Shown: positions 24,730-32,669 of the stretch, piece by piece
Position numbering within the stretch: position 1 is the first letter of the stretch
How the letters are laid out: each line of letters opens with the position of its first letter
NCBI RefSeq assembly: GCF_947503465.1
Contig: NZ_CANNDN010000005.1
Location: 36,174-100,173 of the forward strand
DNA from: an uncultured Tateyamaria sp.
GTDB taxonomy: Bacteria; Pseudomonadota; Alphaproteobacteria; Rhodobacterales; Rhodobacteraceae
DNA: 64,000 nucleotides
Direction of reading: 5' to 3'
The notes under the pieces: generated by a model
What the model saw: the letters and a program-made list of their open reading frames with translations, nothing else
What the model was told of the DNA's origin: nothing
Databases searched by the model: none
Made by a program: the position numbers and the translations under genes

Positions 24730-25160
24730 TGGGACAGTCTTCAATTACCGATTTCGACCTCGCTTTCAACAATATCGCCATTGCTGTCAAAGACATTAAG
24801 ACAGCCGTAAAATGGTATGGAGATGTGCTGGGATTTGAGCTGGTTTCGGAAACCTATTTCGAACCGATCGAAGCCAACATAGCCTTTATCAGTCGACCCG
24901 GCCTGTCGCTCGAACTGGTCAACCCGAAATCTGTGGAAACAGTGCCGGAGTTGTTGGTCGACCCACCTGCGCATGTCGGTTTCGCGGGCTACAAGGCCAT
25001 CGTATTTGACGTTGATGATCTCGCGGGCTTTACACAGCATCTGCGTAGCCACGAGGTAACCATCCTGTGGGCCGAGCAGGCCTTGAACGACGAAGGCCTG
25101 AAGTCGACCCTGTTCCGGGATTTTGATGGTAACCTGATTAACGTGTTCAACCGCACCTGA
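24729..25160 (+). CDS. VOC (glyoxalase/dioxygenase superfamily) protein
   Basis: The start at 24729 (TGATG overlap with the SDR stop) gives 143 aa. It is a single VOC module: NIAIAVKDIKTAVKWYGDVL, GFELVSETYFEPIEANIAFI, LELVNPKSVETVPEL and STLFRDFDGNLINVFNR. It is the cytoplasmic counterpart of the exported VOC protein at 4314-4799. It may be an isomerase or hydratase on a pathway intermediate, or a binding protein. The presence of two close homologues, one exported and one not, in the same island suggests they handle the same chemical on both sides of the membrane. Confidence 0.8.
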   Translation: MGQSSITDFDLAFNNIAIAVKDIKTAVKWYGDVLGFELVSETYFEPIEANIAFISRPGLSLELVNPKSVETVPELLVDPPAHVGFAGYKAIVFDVDDLAGFTQHLRSHEVTILWAEQALNDEGLKSTLFRDFDGNLINVFNRT

Positions 25161-25168
25161 TCATCCCA

Positions 25169-25882
25169 ATGACGCCGCTGCTGGAATCTCAAAAGCTGTA
25201 CGTCGCCTATGGTGATATGGTTGCCGTGCACGGTATTGACCTGGTGCTTCGCCACGGCGAAGCGCTGGCGATTATCGGTGCCAATGGTGCCGGCAAGTCC
25301 ACCTTTCTCAAGGCAGTGACAGGGTTGCAATCATCAAGAAGCGGAACTGTACTATACGATGGCGCACCAATAGAGGCATTGCATCCTCGGCGCATCTTTC
25401 GCAAGGGTATCGCGCTGGTCCCCGAAGGCCGCCGGCTTTTTTCCTCTCTGACAATCGAGGAAAATCTGCGCCTTGGGCAGATCGGTTCGGGCCGAACTGG
25501 GAATTGGGATCTAGAACGGGTCTACGCACTTTTCCCCGCCCTGAGGGAAAGGCGCACGCTCTACCCCTCCGATTTATCGGGCGGTCAGCAACAGATGGTC
25601 GCAATCGGCCGGGCGCTTTTGTCCAATCCGGAAGTGCTGATATGCGACGAAATCTCGCTCGGCCTGGCCCCGTCGGTGATCAAGGACATCTATGCGGCGC
25701 TCGAAACGCTCAAGGGAAAGATGGCAATGATCGTTGTCGAACAGTCGCTCGAAATGGCGCTATCGCACTCTGATCGCTTCTATTGCCTGATGGAGGGACG
25801 TGTGAAACTGACCGGACGTTCAGCAGAAGCGCAACTGGATCAAGTTAAGCAGGCCTATTTCGGAAGCACAACCGATGCGTGA
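25169..25882 (+). CDS. Branched-chain-type ABC transporter ATPase, LivF-like (system 2)
   Basis: This 237-aa ATPase has Walker A IGANGAGKSTFLKAVTG, the LivF hallmark VPEGRRLFSSLTIEENL, signature DLSGGQQQMVAIGRALL, Walker B LICDEISLGLAPSVIKDIYA and switch VVEQSLEMAL. It is homologous to the protein encoded at 17836, but here the F-like gene precedes the G-like gene, so system 2 is not a simple recent block duplication of system 1. Confidence 0.93.
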   Translation: MTPLLESQKLYVAYGDMVAVHGIDLVLRHGEALAIIGANGAGKSTFLKAVTGLQSSRSGTVLYDGAPIEALHPRRIFRKGIALVPEGRRLFSSLTIEENLRLGQIGSGRTGNWDLERVYALFPALRERRTLYPSDLSGGQQQMVAIGRALLSNPEVLICDEISLGLAPSVIKDIYAALETLKGKMAMIVVEQSLEMALSHSDRFYCLMEGRVKLTGRSAEAQLDQVKQAYFGSTTDA

Positions 25883-26615
25883 TACTCAAGTAGCTGGTAC
25901 CGCATTGTCTCTCAGGAATGTTTGCAAACGGTTTGGAAAAACCATCATCGCAAACGATTTATCGATGGATTGCGCTCATGGCGAGCTTGTGGGCGTCATC
26001 GGTCCCAATGGTGCTGGGAAAAGCACGCTATTCAATTTGATATCGGGAGATATCGCTGTCGATTCGGGGGAAATTGAGGCCAACGGCCAAATTGTCACGG
26101 CACTCAAACCTTTTGAACGCAATCGGTTGGGCGTCGCACGTTCCTATCAGGTGCCCAAACCTTTTGGCCGCATGAGCGTCGCTGAAAACCTGGAAGTATC
26201 CGCGATTTTTGGTGCCGGATTGCGACGTTCAGACGCCAGGAGTTGGGTCGATGAGGTCTTGTCTCTGTCAGGTTTGCAGGCGCAGCGTGATTTGCTGGCT
26301 GGAAGTCTTCCTTTGCTCGTGCGGAAACGACTGGAACTGGCAAGGGCGGTCGCAACCAAGCCGGCGATCTTGCTTCTGGATGAAATCGCCGGTGGCCTCA
26401 CGGACGCAGAAGTCGATGATCTCGTATCGATCATCCGCGCCATAGCCAGCCAGGGCGTGACTATACTTTGGGTCGAACATGTGCTGCGTGCACTAACAAA
26501 GGTGGCTGATCGGGTGCTTGTTTTGCATGGGGGAACCTGGATTGCCGACGGTGCGCCGGAGGCGGTGATGATCGACCCTGAGGTGCAGCGCATTTACTTT
26601 GGAGCAGTGGAATAA
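25875..26615 (+). CDS. Branched-chain-type ABC transporter ATPase, LivG-like (system 2)
   Basis: This 246-aa ATPase begins within the previous gene (ATGCGTGA overlap). It has Walker A GPNGAGKSTLFNLISG, the Q-loop stretch GVARSYQVPKPFGRMSVAEN, the degenerate signature SLPLLVRKRLELARAV, Walker B LLLDEIAGGLTDAEVDDLVS and switch LWVEHVLRAL. It is the partner of the LivF-like subunit encoded just before it. Confidence 0.93.
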   Translation: MRDTQVAGTALSLRNVCKRFGKTIIANDLSMDCAHGELVGVIGPNGAGKSTLFNLISGDIAVDSGEIEANGQIVTALKPFERNRLGVARSYQVPKPFGRMSVAENLEVSAIFGAGLRRSDARSWVDEVLSLSGLQAQRDLLAGSLPLLVRKRLELARAVATKPAILLLDEIAGGLTDAEVDDLVSIIRAIASQGVTILWVEHVLRALTKVADRVLVLHGGTWIADGAPEAVMIDPEVQRIYFGAVE

Positions 26616-26617
26616 GC

Positions 26618-27490
26618 ATGATCATTTCATTGACAAACGCAGTCGTTCAGGGCGCGCTGCTTGGCTGTTTTTACGCCTTATGTGCGGCTCCTTTGGCAAT
26701 CGCGTTTGGGATTATGCGCATCGTTAACATCGCCACTGGCGATATGCTGGTTCTGGCCGCTTTTTCAGTGTTGTTCCTGTCGTCCACGGCGAATATCCAT
26801 CCAACACTGGCCCTTGTGGGCGTTGTGGTTTTGATGGCCGCCCTTGGCTACCTTCTTCAGCGGGGTATACTCAACTATACGCTTGATCCTGACATGATGC
26901 GCCCGCTCCTAGTAACCTTGGCCCTGTCATCAATTCTGCAAAACAGCCTCTTGATTGTCGCCAGTGGCGATTCTCGTAAGGTGTCCATCGGTGGCTTCGA
27001 AACCATGGGCCTCGAAATTGTTAATGGCTTGACGATCGGCCTCTTTCCGCTTGCAACCGCCATTGCGGCATCCCTGCTTATTTGGGCCACATCCCATCTC
27101 ATTCATCGGACGGAGCTTGGCATCTTTTTTCGCGCGGCATCGGACGATCCAGACATTGCACGCGCATTTGGCATCAATGAACGTGACGTTTTTTCCAAAG
27201 CCTTTGCCGTCGTGGGTGTGTTGACCGCTATTGCCGGGGCTTTCCTGGCCGTTAAAACCCAATTCAATCCGTTCTCAGGAAACGATCGCCTGATTTACGC
27301 GTTTCAAGTGGTCGTGTTGGGAGGGCTCGGCAGTCTGCGTGGAGTGTTCCTGGGGGGCCTCATCCTTGGGGTTGCCCAAGGTCTTGGTGCATATTTCCAT
27401 CCTTCCCTTCAGATTGTCATGGGGCACATGGTATTTGTGGCAGTATTGATATTCCGGCCCACTGGTTTCTTCGGCGCAAAAAGGAACTAG
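26618..27490 (+). CDS. Branched-chain-type ABC transporter permease, LivH-like (system 2)
   Basis: This 290-aa inner-membrane protein has about eight helices; GALLGCFYALCAAPLAIAFG and IMRIVNIATGDMLVLAAF replace the LivH consensus, and LIYAFQVVVLGGLGSLRGVF is the ATPase-facing loop. It starts 2 nt after the LivG-like stop and its own stop is 2 nt before the LivM-like gene. Confidence 0.92.
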   Translation: MIISLTNAVVQGALLGCFYALCAAPLAIAFGIMRIVNIATGDMLVLAAFSVLFLSSTANIHPTLALVGVVVLMAALGYLLQRGILNYTLDPDMMRPLLVTLALSSILQNSLLIVASGDSRKVSIGGFETMGLEIVNGLTIGLFPLATAIAASLLIWATSHLIHRTELGIFFRAASDDPDIARAFGINERDVFSKAFAVVGVLTAIAGAFLAVKTQFNPFSGNDRLIYAFQVVVLGGLGSLRGVFLGGLILGVAQGLGAYFHPSLQIVMGHMVFVAVLIFRPTGFFGAKRN

Positions 27491-27492
27491 CG

Positions 27493-28455
27493 ATGCATCA
27501 CAAGTCATTCTTCGCCATCATCATCGTTTCAGTCACCATCGCGATTTTCGCCCCGATGTTCCTGGGGAGAGGTGATGTACGCCTGCTCACAGAGATATTC
27601 TTGGTACTTACCTTGGCTCAATTGTGGAACCTGTTGGCTGGCTATGGTGGATTGGTTTCCGTCGGGCAGCACGCATTTGTTGGCGCAGGCGCGTATGCCT
27701 TCTTTGTGCTTTGCGCCCAGTTCGGCGTGCACGTTGCTCCTGCCTTGCTGTTTGCTGGTTTCGTCTCCGGGTGTCTTGCCATTGGGATCTATGCCTTGGT
27801 CTCCCGCCTTGTTGGACCATACTTTTCCATCGGCACTTGGGTTGTAGCGGAAATAGTGTTCTTGGCCGTTCTACAGACCAATTACGTCGGAGGTGCCTCG
27901 GGTTTCAGCCTGCCACTCTCAAGCATTCGTGAATTCGGTGCTGCGGCGACCACGCGGGAATATGTCATCTACGCAACGGCAGGGATCATGTGTTTTGGAG
28001 TGTTATCAGGCAATTTCCTTTTTCTTCGGAGCCGCTTTGGCCTAGCCTTGACCGCCATCCGCGACGATGTCGCCGCTGCGCACAGCGTAGGCATCAACAG
28101 CGACCGCATCAAATTCATCTTATTCACATCTGTTGCAGTGCTAACTGGCCTCGTCGGCTCAATCATTTTCGTCCAAAATCTGCGAGTTTCGCCGTCTGCG
28201 GCGTTTAGCATGCAGGAATGGACCGCGACGATCATCCTTATTGTAGTGATTGGTGGAATTGGCCGTTTTGAGGGGCCTCTGGTGGGAGCGATGTTCTACT
28301 TCGCTTTGCGGGAGTTACTTGCCCCATTTGGTTCGGTATACATTATTGTAACTGGCATTGTTGCAATCTTAATCATAATAGTGTTTCCAGACGGTCTCTC
28401 CGGCAACATAGCCGCGATCTCACGCCGTTGGCTCAGAGCAGTGCGTCCCCTTTAG
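27493..28455 (+). CDS. Branched-chain-type ABC transporter permease, LivM-like (system 2)
   Basis: This 320-aa protein is slightly shorter than its system 1 homologue. LAQLWNLLAGYGGLVSVGQH, FVGAGAYAFFVL and LTAIRDDVAAAHSVGINSDR mark the LivM family; VVIGGIGRFEGPLVGAMFYF faces the ATPases. Helices are more AT-rich at the 3' end of the gene. It is followed after 44 bp by the Rrf2 regulator, which may be co-transcribed. Confidence 0.92.
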   Translation: MHHKSFFAIIIVSVTIAIFAPMFLGRGDVRLLTEIFLVLTLAQLWNLLAGYGGLVSVGQHAFVGAGAYAFFVLCAQFGVHVAPALLFAGFVSGCLAIGIYALVSRLVGPYFSIGTWVVAEIVFLAVLQTNYVGGASGFSLPLSSIREFGAAATTREYVIYATAGIMCFGVLSGNFLFLRSRFGLALTAIRDDVAAAHSVGINSDRIKFILFTSVAVLTGLVGSIIFVQNLRVSPSAAFSMQEWTATIILIVVIGGIGRFEGPLVGAMFYFALRELLAPFGSVYIIVTGIVAILIIIVFPDGLSGNIAAISRRWLRAVRPL

Positions 28456-28499
28456 TGGGAGTGAAAACGCAGGCATTGATGAAAGAGGGGAAGCTAAAC

Positions 28500-28985
28500 A
28501 TGGCGTCAAATACCCGATTTGCGTTGTCGGTGCATACCTTGTGCTCGATAGCAGTCCATCATGGCAGAGCGGTGCCGTCGGAACGTATCGCAAAAAGTGC
28601 GGCAACAAACCCGGCAATCATCCGAAAATTGTATCAAACTCTTTCGGAAGCAGGGTTCATCCGATCTACTCAGGGGCCCGCAGGTGGCGCGCTCTTACAG
28701 AAGGACGCCGCCGAGATCTCTCTCAACGATGTTTATCGAGCGGTGGACGGTGGCGACTTTTTCCCAATGCATAGGTCTGTTCCGGACAAAAGCTGTTTTG
28801 TTGGCCGTAATATTCAAAAGCACCTCAAAGCCGCAACCGACTCAGCAGTTGCCGCCCTTGAGAATGAACTTCGAACTGTGAGTATCAAAGATTTGGCAGA
28901 CGCGCTGGAACAAGGCGCTACCGAAACCGAGATTGCAGAGCTGGTGGAACGGCCATTTCCTGCAGGTCTGCAACGCATTTCCTAA
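28500..28985 (+). CDS. Rrf2-family transcriptional regulator
   Basis: The ATG at 28500 (GGGGAAG upstream) gives 161 aa; an in-frame ATG at 28479 is an alternative. The winged HTH occupies about 1-75: NTRFALSVHTLCSIAVHHG, PSERIAKSAATNPAIIRKLY and EAGFIRSTQGPAGGALLQ. In the central region only one cysteine is seen (DKSCFVGRNIQ), unlike IscR-type three-cysteine clusters, so Fe-S sensing is doubtful and a redox-thiol or ligand mechanism is more likely. It is the last gene of the catabolic island and probably controls the second transport operon. Confidence 0.85.
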   Translation: MASNTRFALSVHTLCSIAVHHGRAVPSERIAKSAATNPAIIRKLYQTLSEAGFIRSTQGPAGGALLQKDAAEISLNDVYRAVDGGDFFPMHRSVPDKSCFVGRNIQKHLKAATDSAVAALENELRTVSIKDLADALEQGATETEIAELVERPFPAGLQRIS

Positions 28986-29391
28986 GCCAAGCATCGCAAC
29001 GATCACATTTGCCAATAGATCTGCAACGTCTTCAGTAGTTTACCTGTTCGAACCCGTAGCGTCCGCCTTGGTCGCTCCACTCGACGAAGACGGAACGATG
29101 ATTGATGCTTGGGCAGTCTTATCCCAAATGATGTAAGCCGACATGGGCTTTTGGAAGTGTCTTTGATGATGATCGCGCCCAGGAAAAAACGCCCTGTGTT
29201 CCGTACGTTCCTAGACAGATAGTCGCCGAACGATTGCTGTCACCGTCGCGGCCGGATTCATGCTAGCGGGCATACGGAACATCAAATACGCGGATCGACC
29301 GAACGAAATTGAACTCTGGCTCGCTATATCGGACTGGCCATGAAATTTTGCATAAGCACGATTATCGGCCTTTGGTTCTCCCGGCGCGGCA
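28986..29391. other. Gene-free stretch between the catabolic island and IS30
   Basis: Short open frames are present but lack ribosome sites, recognisable residues or good length. An 8-bp inverted repeat (GTTCCGTA at 29198, TACGGAAC at 29273) is separated by 67 bp and may be degenerate mobile-element debris. Nothing else is supported. Confidence 0.5.
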
Positions 29392-30472
29392 CATTCTAAA
29401 CTGGGTTGCGACAAATCCCCTATCTTGCTGGAAAGCAAGGAGAATGAAGTTGGCCCACACAGAGCTAGGTTTGCGTGAACGACGCGCAATTGAAGACATG
29501 TTGCATGCGAAAGTGCCCGTGAGCAAGATTGCCGCTGAGATCGGAAGGCACCGCTCGACAGTGCATCGCGAGATCAAACGGAATCGGTATTACGATGACG
29601 AGCTGCCAAACCTGAACGGCTATTATGGCATGAATGCACAGAGATCAGCGGCGCAACGCCGTGCGCGCCGCCGCAAACTGGTGCGGTTCGAGGGTCTGAG
29701 GCAGCACGTGGTTAAGCAGCTGGAGATCGGATGGTCACCCGAACAGATCGCAGGCCGCATGCAATACGACGGTCAGCCTTTGCGCGTGAGCCACGAGACG
29801 ATCTATGCTTTTGTTTACGGCCCAGATGGTCAGACTGAAGAATTGGCGCGCTATCTGCCGCATCGGCGCAAGAAGCGCCTACCACGACGCAGACGCACTC
29901 CGCGTGGCCTTGTTTTTCCGGCTGATCGGTCAATCCATGAACGCCCCGACTATGTCAAAACCCGTGAGACATTCGGCGAATGGGAAGGCGATCTGATGAT
30001 CTTTGAGCGGGCACAGGGCAAGGCAAACGTCGCTTCCCTGGTCGAACGTAAGACCCGTTTCGCCGTTCTGTTTCGCAACAACGACCGCAGCACAACACAT
30101 CTGATGAACCGGCTGATGGACGTGATGGAACCCCTACCCCAACCAGCCCGCAAATCTATCACGTTTGACCGAGGCATTGAGTTTAGGAACTGGCGCAAAC
30201 TCAAACCGGGGATCGGAACCGAGGCTTGGTTTTGCGACCCACAGGCACCATGGCAAAAGGGATCGGTCGAGAACCTGAACAAACGGGCACGCCGCTATCT
30301 GCCACGGGATGCGCCCGTGGCCGCGCTCTCAAATCGAGATATGAAGTCGATTTGCGAGCGCTTAAATGGAACGCCTAGAAAGTGTCTGGGATGGCGCACC
30401 CCGACAGAAGCATTCAGGGAAGAACTCATGAAACTGAGATAGCGGAAACTGTCGCAACGAACCTTGAGAATC
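29392..30472 (+). mobile_element. IS30-family insertion sequence
   Basis: Imperfect terminal inverted repeats enclose the transposase: the left end reads ATTCTAAACTGGGTTGCGAC from about 29393 and the right end, read inward, ATTCTCAAGGTTCGTTGCGA from about 30471, sharing ATTCT, AA and GTTGCGACA. Size (about 1.08 kb) fits the IS30 family. No clear target duplication is visible, so the exact edges are uncertain by a few bases. Confidence 0.75.
29444..30442 (+). CDS. IS30-family transposase
   Basis: The ATG at 29444 gives 332 aa. The N-terminal HTH_38 reads LAHTELGLRERRAIEDMLHA and PVSKIAAEIGRHRSTVHREI. The DDE catalytic triad is present: Asp in EWEGDLMIFE, Asp in SITFDRGIEF and Glu in KGSVENLNKR. 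The frame is intact from HTH to the C-terminal WRTPTEAFREELMKL, so the element may be active. Confidence 0.93.
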   Translation: MKLAHTELGLRERRAIEDMLHAKVPVSKIAAEIGRHRSTVHREIKRNRYYDDELPNLNGYYGMNAQRSAAQRRARRRKLVRFEGLRQHVVKQLEIGWSPEQIAGRMQYDGQPLRVSHETIYAFVYGPDGQTEELARYLPHRRKKRLPRRRRTPRGLVFPADRSIHERPDYVKTRETFGEWEGDLMIFERAQGKANVASLVERKTRFAVLFRNNDRSTTHLMNRLMDVMEPLPQPARKSITFDRGIEFRNWRKLKPGIGTEAWFCDPQAPWQKGSVENLNKRARRYLPRDAPVAALSNRDMKSICERLNGTPRKCLGWRTPTEAFREELMKLR

Positions 30473-30585
30473 CACGCGCAGAGGCCACCCAGCCGAAAAT
30501 CACCCTACCCCTCAACTGAGCAGTACGGAAAACAGGCGATGACAAACACGAAGCCCGAAATGGGAGCCCGGAGCACACCAGTACG

Positions 30586-30831
30586 GTGAGCGAGGACAAG
30601 CAAGAAGGCGTTAAGGTTGCTCGGCTGCTTTCCGAGCCAGGTGGCCGTGTCGTCGGCTTAGTGCACCTGTGGAACACAGCGGAGCTTTCGATCCTGTGGC
30701 TTTACGAAGCGCGCGAAGCCGAGGTGATTGATCCGCCCCTGCGACCTGAGATCCTTGAGAACGCACGGACTGCAAATGCGGATGCTGTGTTTGAGTATTT
30801 GGAAGCGCTTTCGAAAAGATCGCCGCAGTAA
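30586..30831 (+). CDS. Small hypothetical protein, 81 aa (paralogue of 1653-1835)
   Basis: A GTG start at 30586 is the only candidate in frame; its ribosome site is weak, so the true N-terminus may have been removed by the IS30 insertion that ends 114 bp upstream. The core GGRVVGLVHLWNTAELSILW matches the 60-aa protein encoded at 1653-1835, with a longer C-terminal helix (NADAVFEYLEALSK). Unknown function; a soluble protein without signal peptide. Confidence 0.5.
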   Translation: MSEDKQEGVKVARLLSEPGGRVVGLVHLWNTAELSILWLYEAREAEVIDPPLRPEILENARTANADAVFEYLEALSKRSPQ

Positions 30832-30950
30832 GCAGACTGACAAACGGGCAGCGTTATCTCGCAGGCAGCCATCAATAATATACATGACGTGACAATAATA
30901 TATCAATGATGTAACCTTGGGTGAAACTCGACGTCCCAAGGAGTGCCCAC

Positions 30951-31703
30951 ATGGTCAAATTGGTCAATCGCATCGCAACGATCGCACTGCTTGGTTCTTT
31001 GATGTCAGTCGGGTTCCCGGACAGGCTCCGTGCTCAGACCTATCCGATCGACTGCGCCATCCTTCTGTGCCTTTCTGGTGGATGGCCCGCATCCGTCCCC
31101 TGCTCCCGAGCGCGTGCCGAGTTCATCCGCCGCATCACGCCTTGGCCGGTTGAGCCACCTCTACAGATCTGGCGCTGTCCGATGGCGGCGTCGTATTCGC
31201 CAGGAGCGGAACGAAGTCCGGCCGCTCGTCTCTACGACATCATGAACGAAGGGGATGAGACCCCCCTGCCCTACTCTTCTCCTCTTCCACAGACATCCTT
31301 ATGGAGCGAAGTCATGCCAGCCGTCTTTCGAGGTGGCGCGACACCGCCCGATACTCTCCCAGATGGCTTCGCGCTGCAGTTCGTTCAAGAACGCGCCGAC
31401 ATCGACATCAGTGGGCCAGAATTCAATTTCGTCCGCTCAATCCGAGTTTATGACGTGCGCTACGCTAGACAGCGTGAATCGGGCCGGGATGGCGACTGCA
31501 ACAGGACGGCAGTGGTTTCGCTCGGTACCTACGGAATCCAGGGTGACTTTTCGTGGTCACGCTCGTCGCCGACCGCCCTGCCCGCGGCGCACGTTGGTCT
31601 CGAGCGTTGGGGCGAGTCCTGTCCCAACATCTGGCATCGTTCTGTGTTCGTGGATTGGCGCGACTACGAGGGGAATTATGGGTTCGAGCAGGTGAACTAC
31701 TGA
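30951..31703 (+). CDS. Exported hypothetical protein, 250 aa
   Basis: The ATG at 30951 behind CAAGGAG gives a signal peptide (IATIALLGSLMSVGF ... RLRAQ). The mature protein starts TYPIDCAILLCLSGGWPASV and carries about six cysteines (DCAILLC, PCSRA, WRCPM, DCNRT, SCPNIW), so disulfides are likely. It is a typical plasmid-borne alphaproteobacterial hypothetical that I associate with conjugative regions, but no domain is recognised. A perfect 30-bp palindrome lies 141 bp after its stop. Function unknown. Confidence 0.65.
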   Translation: MVKLVNRIATIALLGSLMSVGFPDRLRAQTYPIDCAILLCLSGGWPASVPCSRARAEFIRRITPWPVEPPLQIWRCPMAASYSPGAERSPAARLYDIMNEGDETPLPYSSPLPQTSLWSEVMPAVFRGGATPPDTLPDGFALQFVQERADIDISGPEFNFVRSIRVYDVRYARQRESGRDGDCNRTAVVSLGTYGIQGDFSWSRSSPTALPAAHVGLERWGESCPNIWHRSVFVDWRDYEGNYGFEQVNY

Positions 31704-31844
31704 TTGAACCCCCTACCCTACCGAAGCTACCCTACCGAAGCCTAGGCATCGACAAAATCTAGGCGCTGCCTTTGGCCAACAGCTGAATGCAGCCCTTCGA
31801 AGTTGACGCCGCGAAAGTCTCAAAGGAGCCCTATTTGACCGATG

Positions 31845-31874
31845 CTGCAGAGCGGACAAATGTCCGCTCTGCAG
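31845..31874. repeat. Perfect 30-bp palindrome
   Basis: Arms of 14 bp, CTGCAGAGCGGACA and its exact complement, flank a central AA. It lies between two convergent genes (stops at 31703 and 31913) but no T-run follows on either strand. It could be a bidirectional terminator, a protein-binding or recombination site, or a dispersed palindromic repeat. Confidence 0.7.
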
Positions 31875-31912
31875 TTCCTGTGAAGAACTGGCGAGTGCTA
31901 GAAATTGGTCGT

Positions 31913-32665
31913 CTATTCGATGCCAAGAGCAAACGGCGCGCCGTCTGGATCACACAGGATGGGGCTATGGGCTTGAACAGCTCCGCTGATAACCACAGAA
32001 GCCGGACGCGCCCCGTTGGTTTCGGCCGTACGGCAGGCATCAGAGACTGAAGCAACCTTGATGCACGGGACCCAAGCCGCGTTTGAACCGGCTGACCAAG
32101 ACGCGGCATGTTGGTTTGCAACAAGAACGCCCCTAGGTCCGAGGAGAGCGACACGATTCTTGTCTGTCGCGGGAGAGACTTGCCATCCGAAGAGTTCGGC
32201 ATAGAACGCTTGCGGGAAGTCAGTGCCGTTGCTGACGTACACTTCTGGGCCGAACTGCTGACGCGGCACAGGAAAGCTGTGCCGAGACAGTGAAATCCCC
32301 ACTAGAGCACCGAGCGGATCGCGGACGAGTGCATTGCGACCGACACCCGGCACTTCGAATGGCTCCCGAACGATCTTACCTCCGAGCGTGCCGACGCGTT
32401 TGATCGCTACGTCGACATCGGGGACTTCGATGTATGCGGTCCAGCCATTTTCCTGCTCGGCAGGCGTCTCGGCCAACCCGGCACCAGCTTCGTCACCAGA
32501 TAGGGCAAGGATGAAATCCTTCTCGCCGCCACCCCAGGCAAAATCCGATGCCCGCTCGACTTCGTACGTCCAGTTGGCAACGTGCTGGTAGAATGCCATC
32601 GAACACTCCCTGTCCGATGTGAAAAGGTCATGCCTTACGATCTGACCTGCTTTCGACTGCGTCAT
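31913..32665 (-). CDS. VOC-family protein with two glyoxalase-like modules
   Basis: The ATG at 32665 has a strong GGAGGTGA site and starts 4 nt after the rsgA stop, giving 250 aa. Module one (about 8-120) contains GQIVRHDLFTSDRECSMAFY, TAYIEVPDVDVAIKRVGTLG and NALVRDPLGALVGIS. Module two (about 130-250) contains VYVSNGTDFPQAFYAELFGW and PILCDPDGAPFALGIE. Double-module VOC proteins of this kind resemble hydroxylase/CFP32-like or bleomycin-resistance-like proteins and often lack shown activity. Operon with rsgA. Confidence 0.82.
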   Translation of the reverse strand: MTQSKAGQIVRHDLFTSDRECSMAFYQHVANWTYEVERASDFAWGGGEKDFILALSGDEAGAGLAETPAEQENGWTAYIEVPDVDVAIKRVGTLGGKIVREPFEVPGVGRNALVRDPLGALVGISLSRHSFPVPRQQFGPEVYVSNGTDFPQAFYAELFGWQVSPATDKNRVALLGPRGVLVANQHAASWSAGSNAAWVPCIKVASVSDACRTAETNGARPASVVISGAVQAHSPILCDPDGAPFALGIE

Positions 32666-32669
32666 CGTC

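Noticed and set aside
28933..29136. A 67-aa forward frame after the Rrf2 gene
   Set aside because: Overlaps the Rrf2 3' end in another frame and has no recognisable features.
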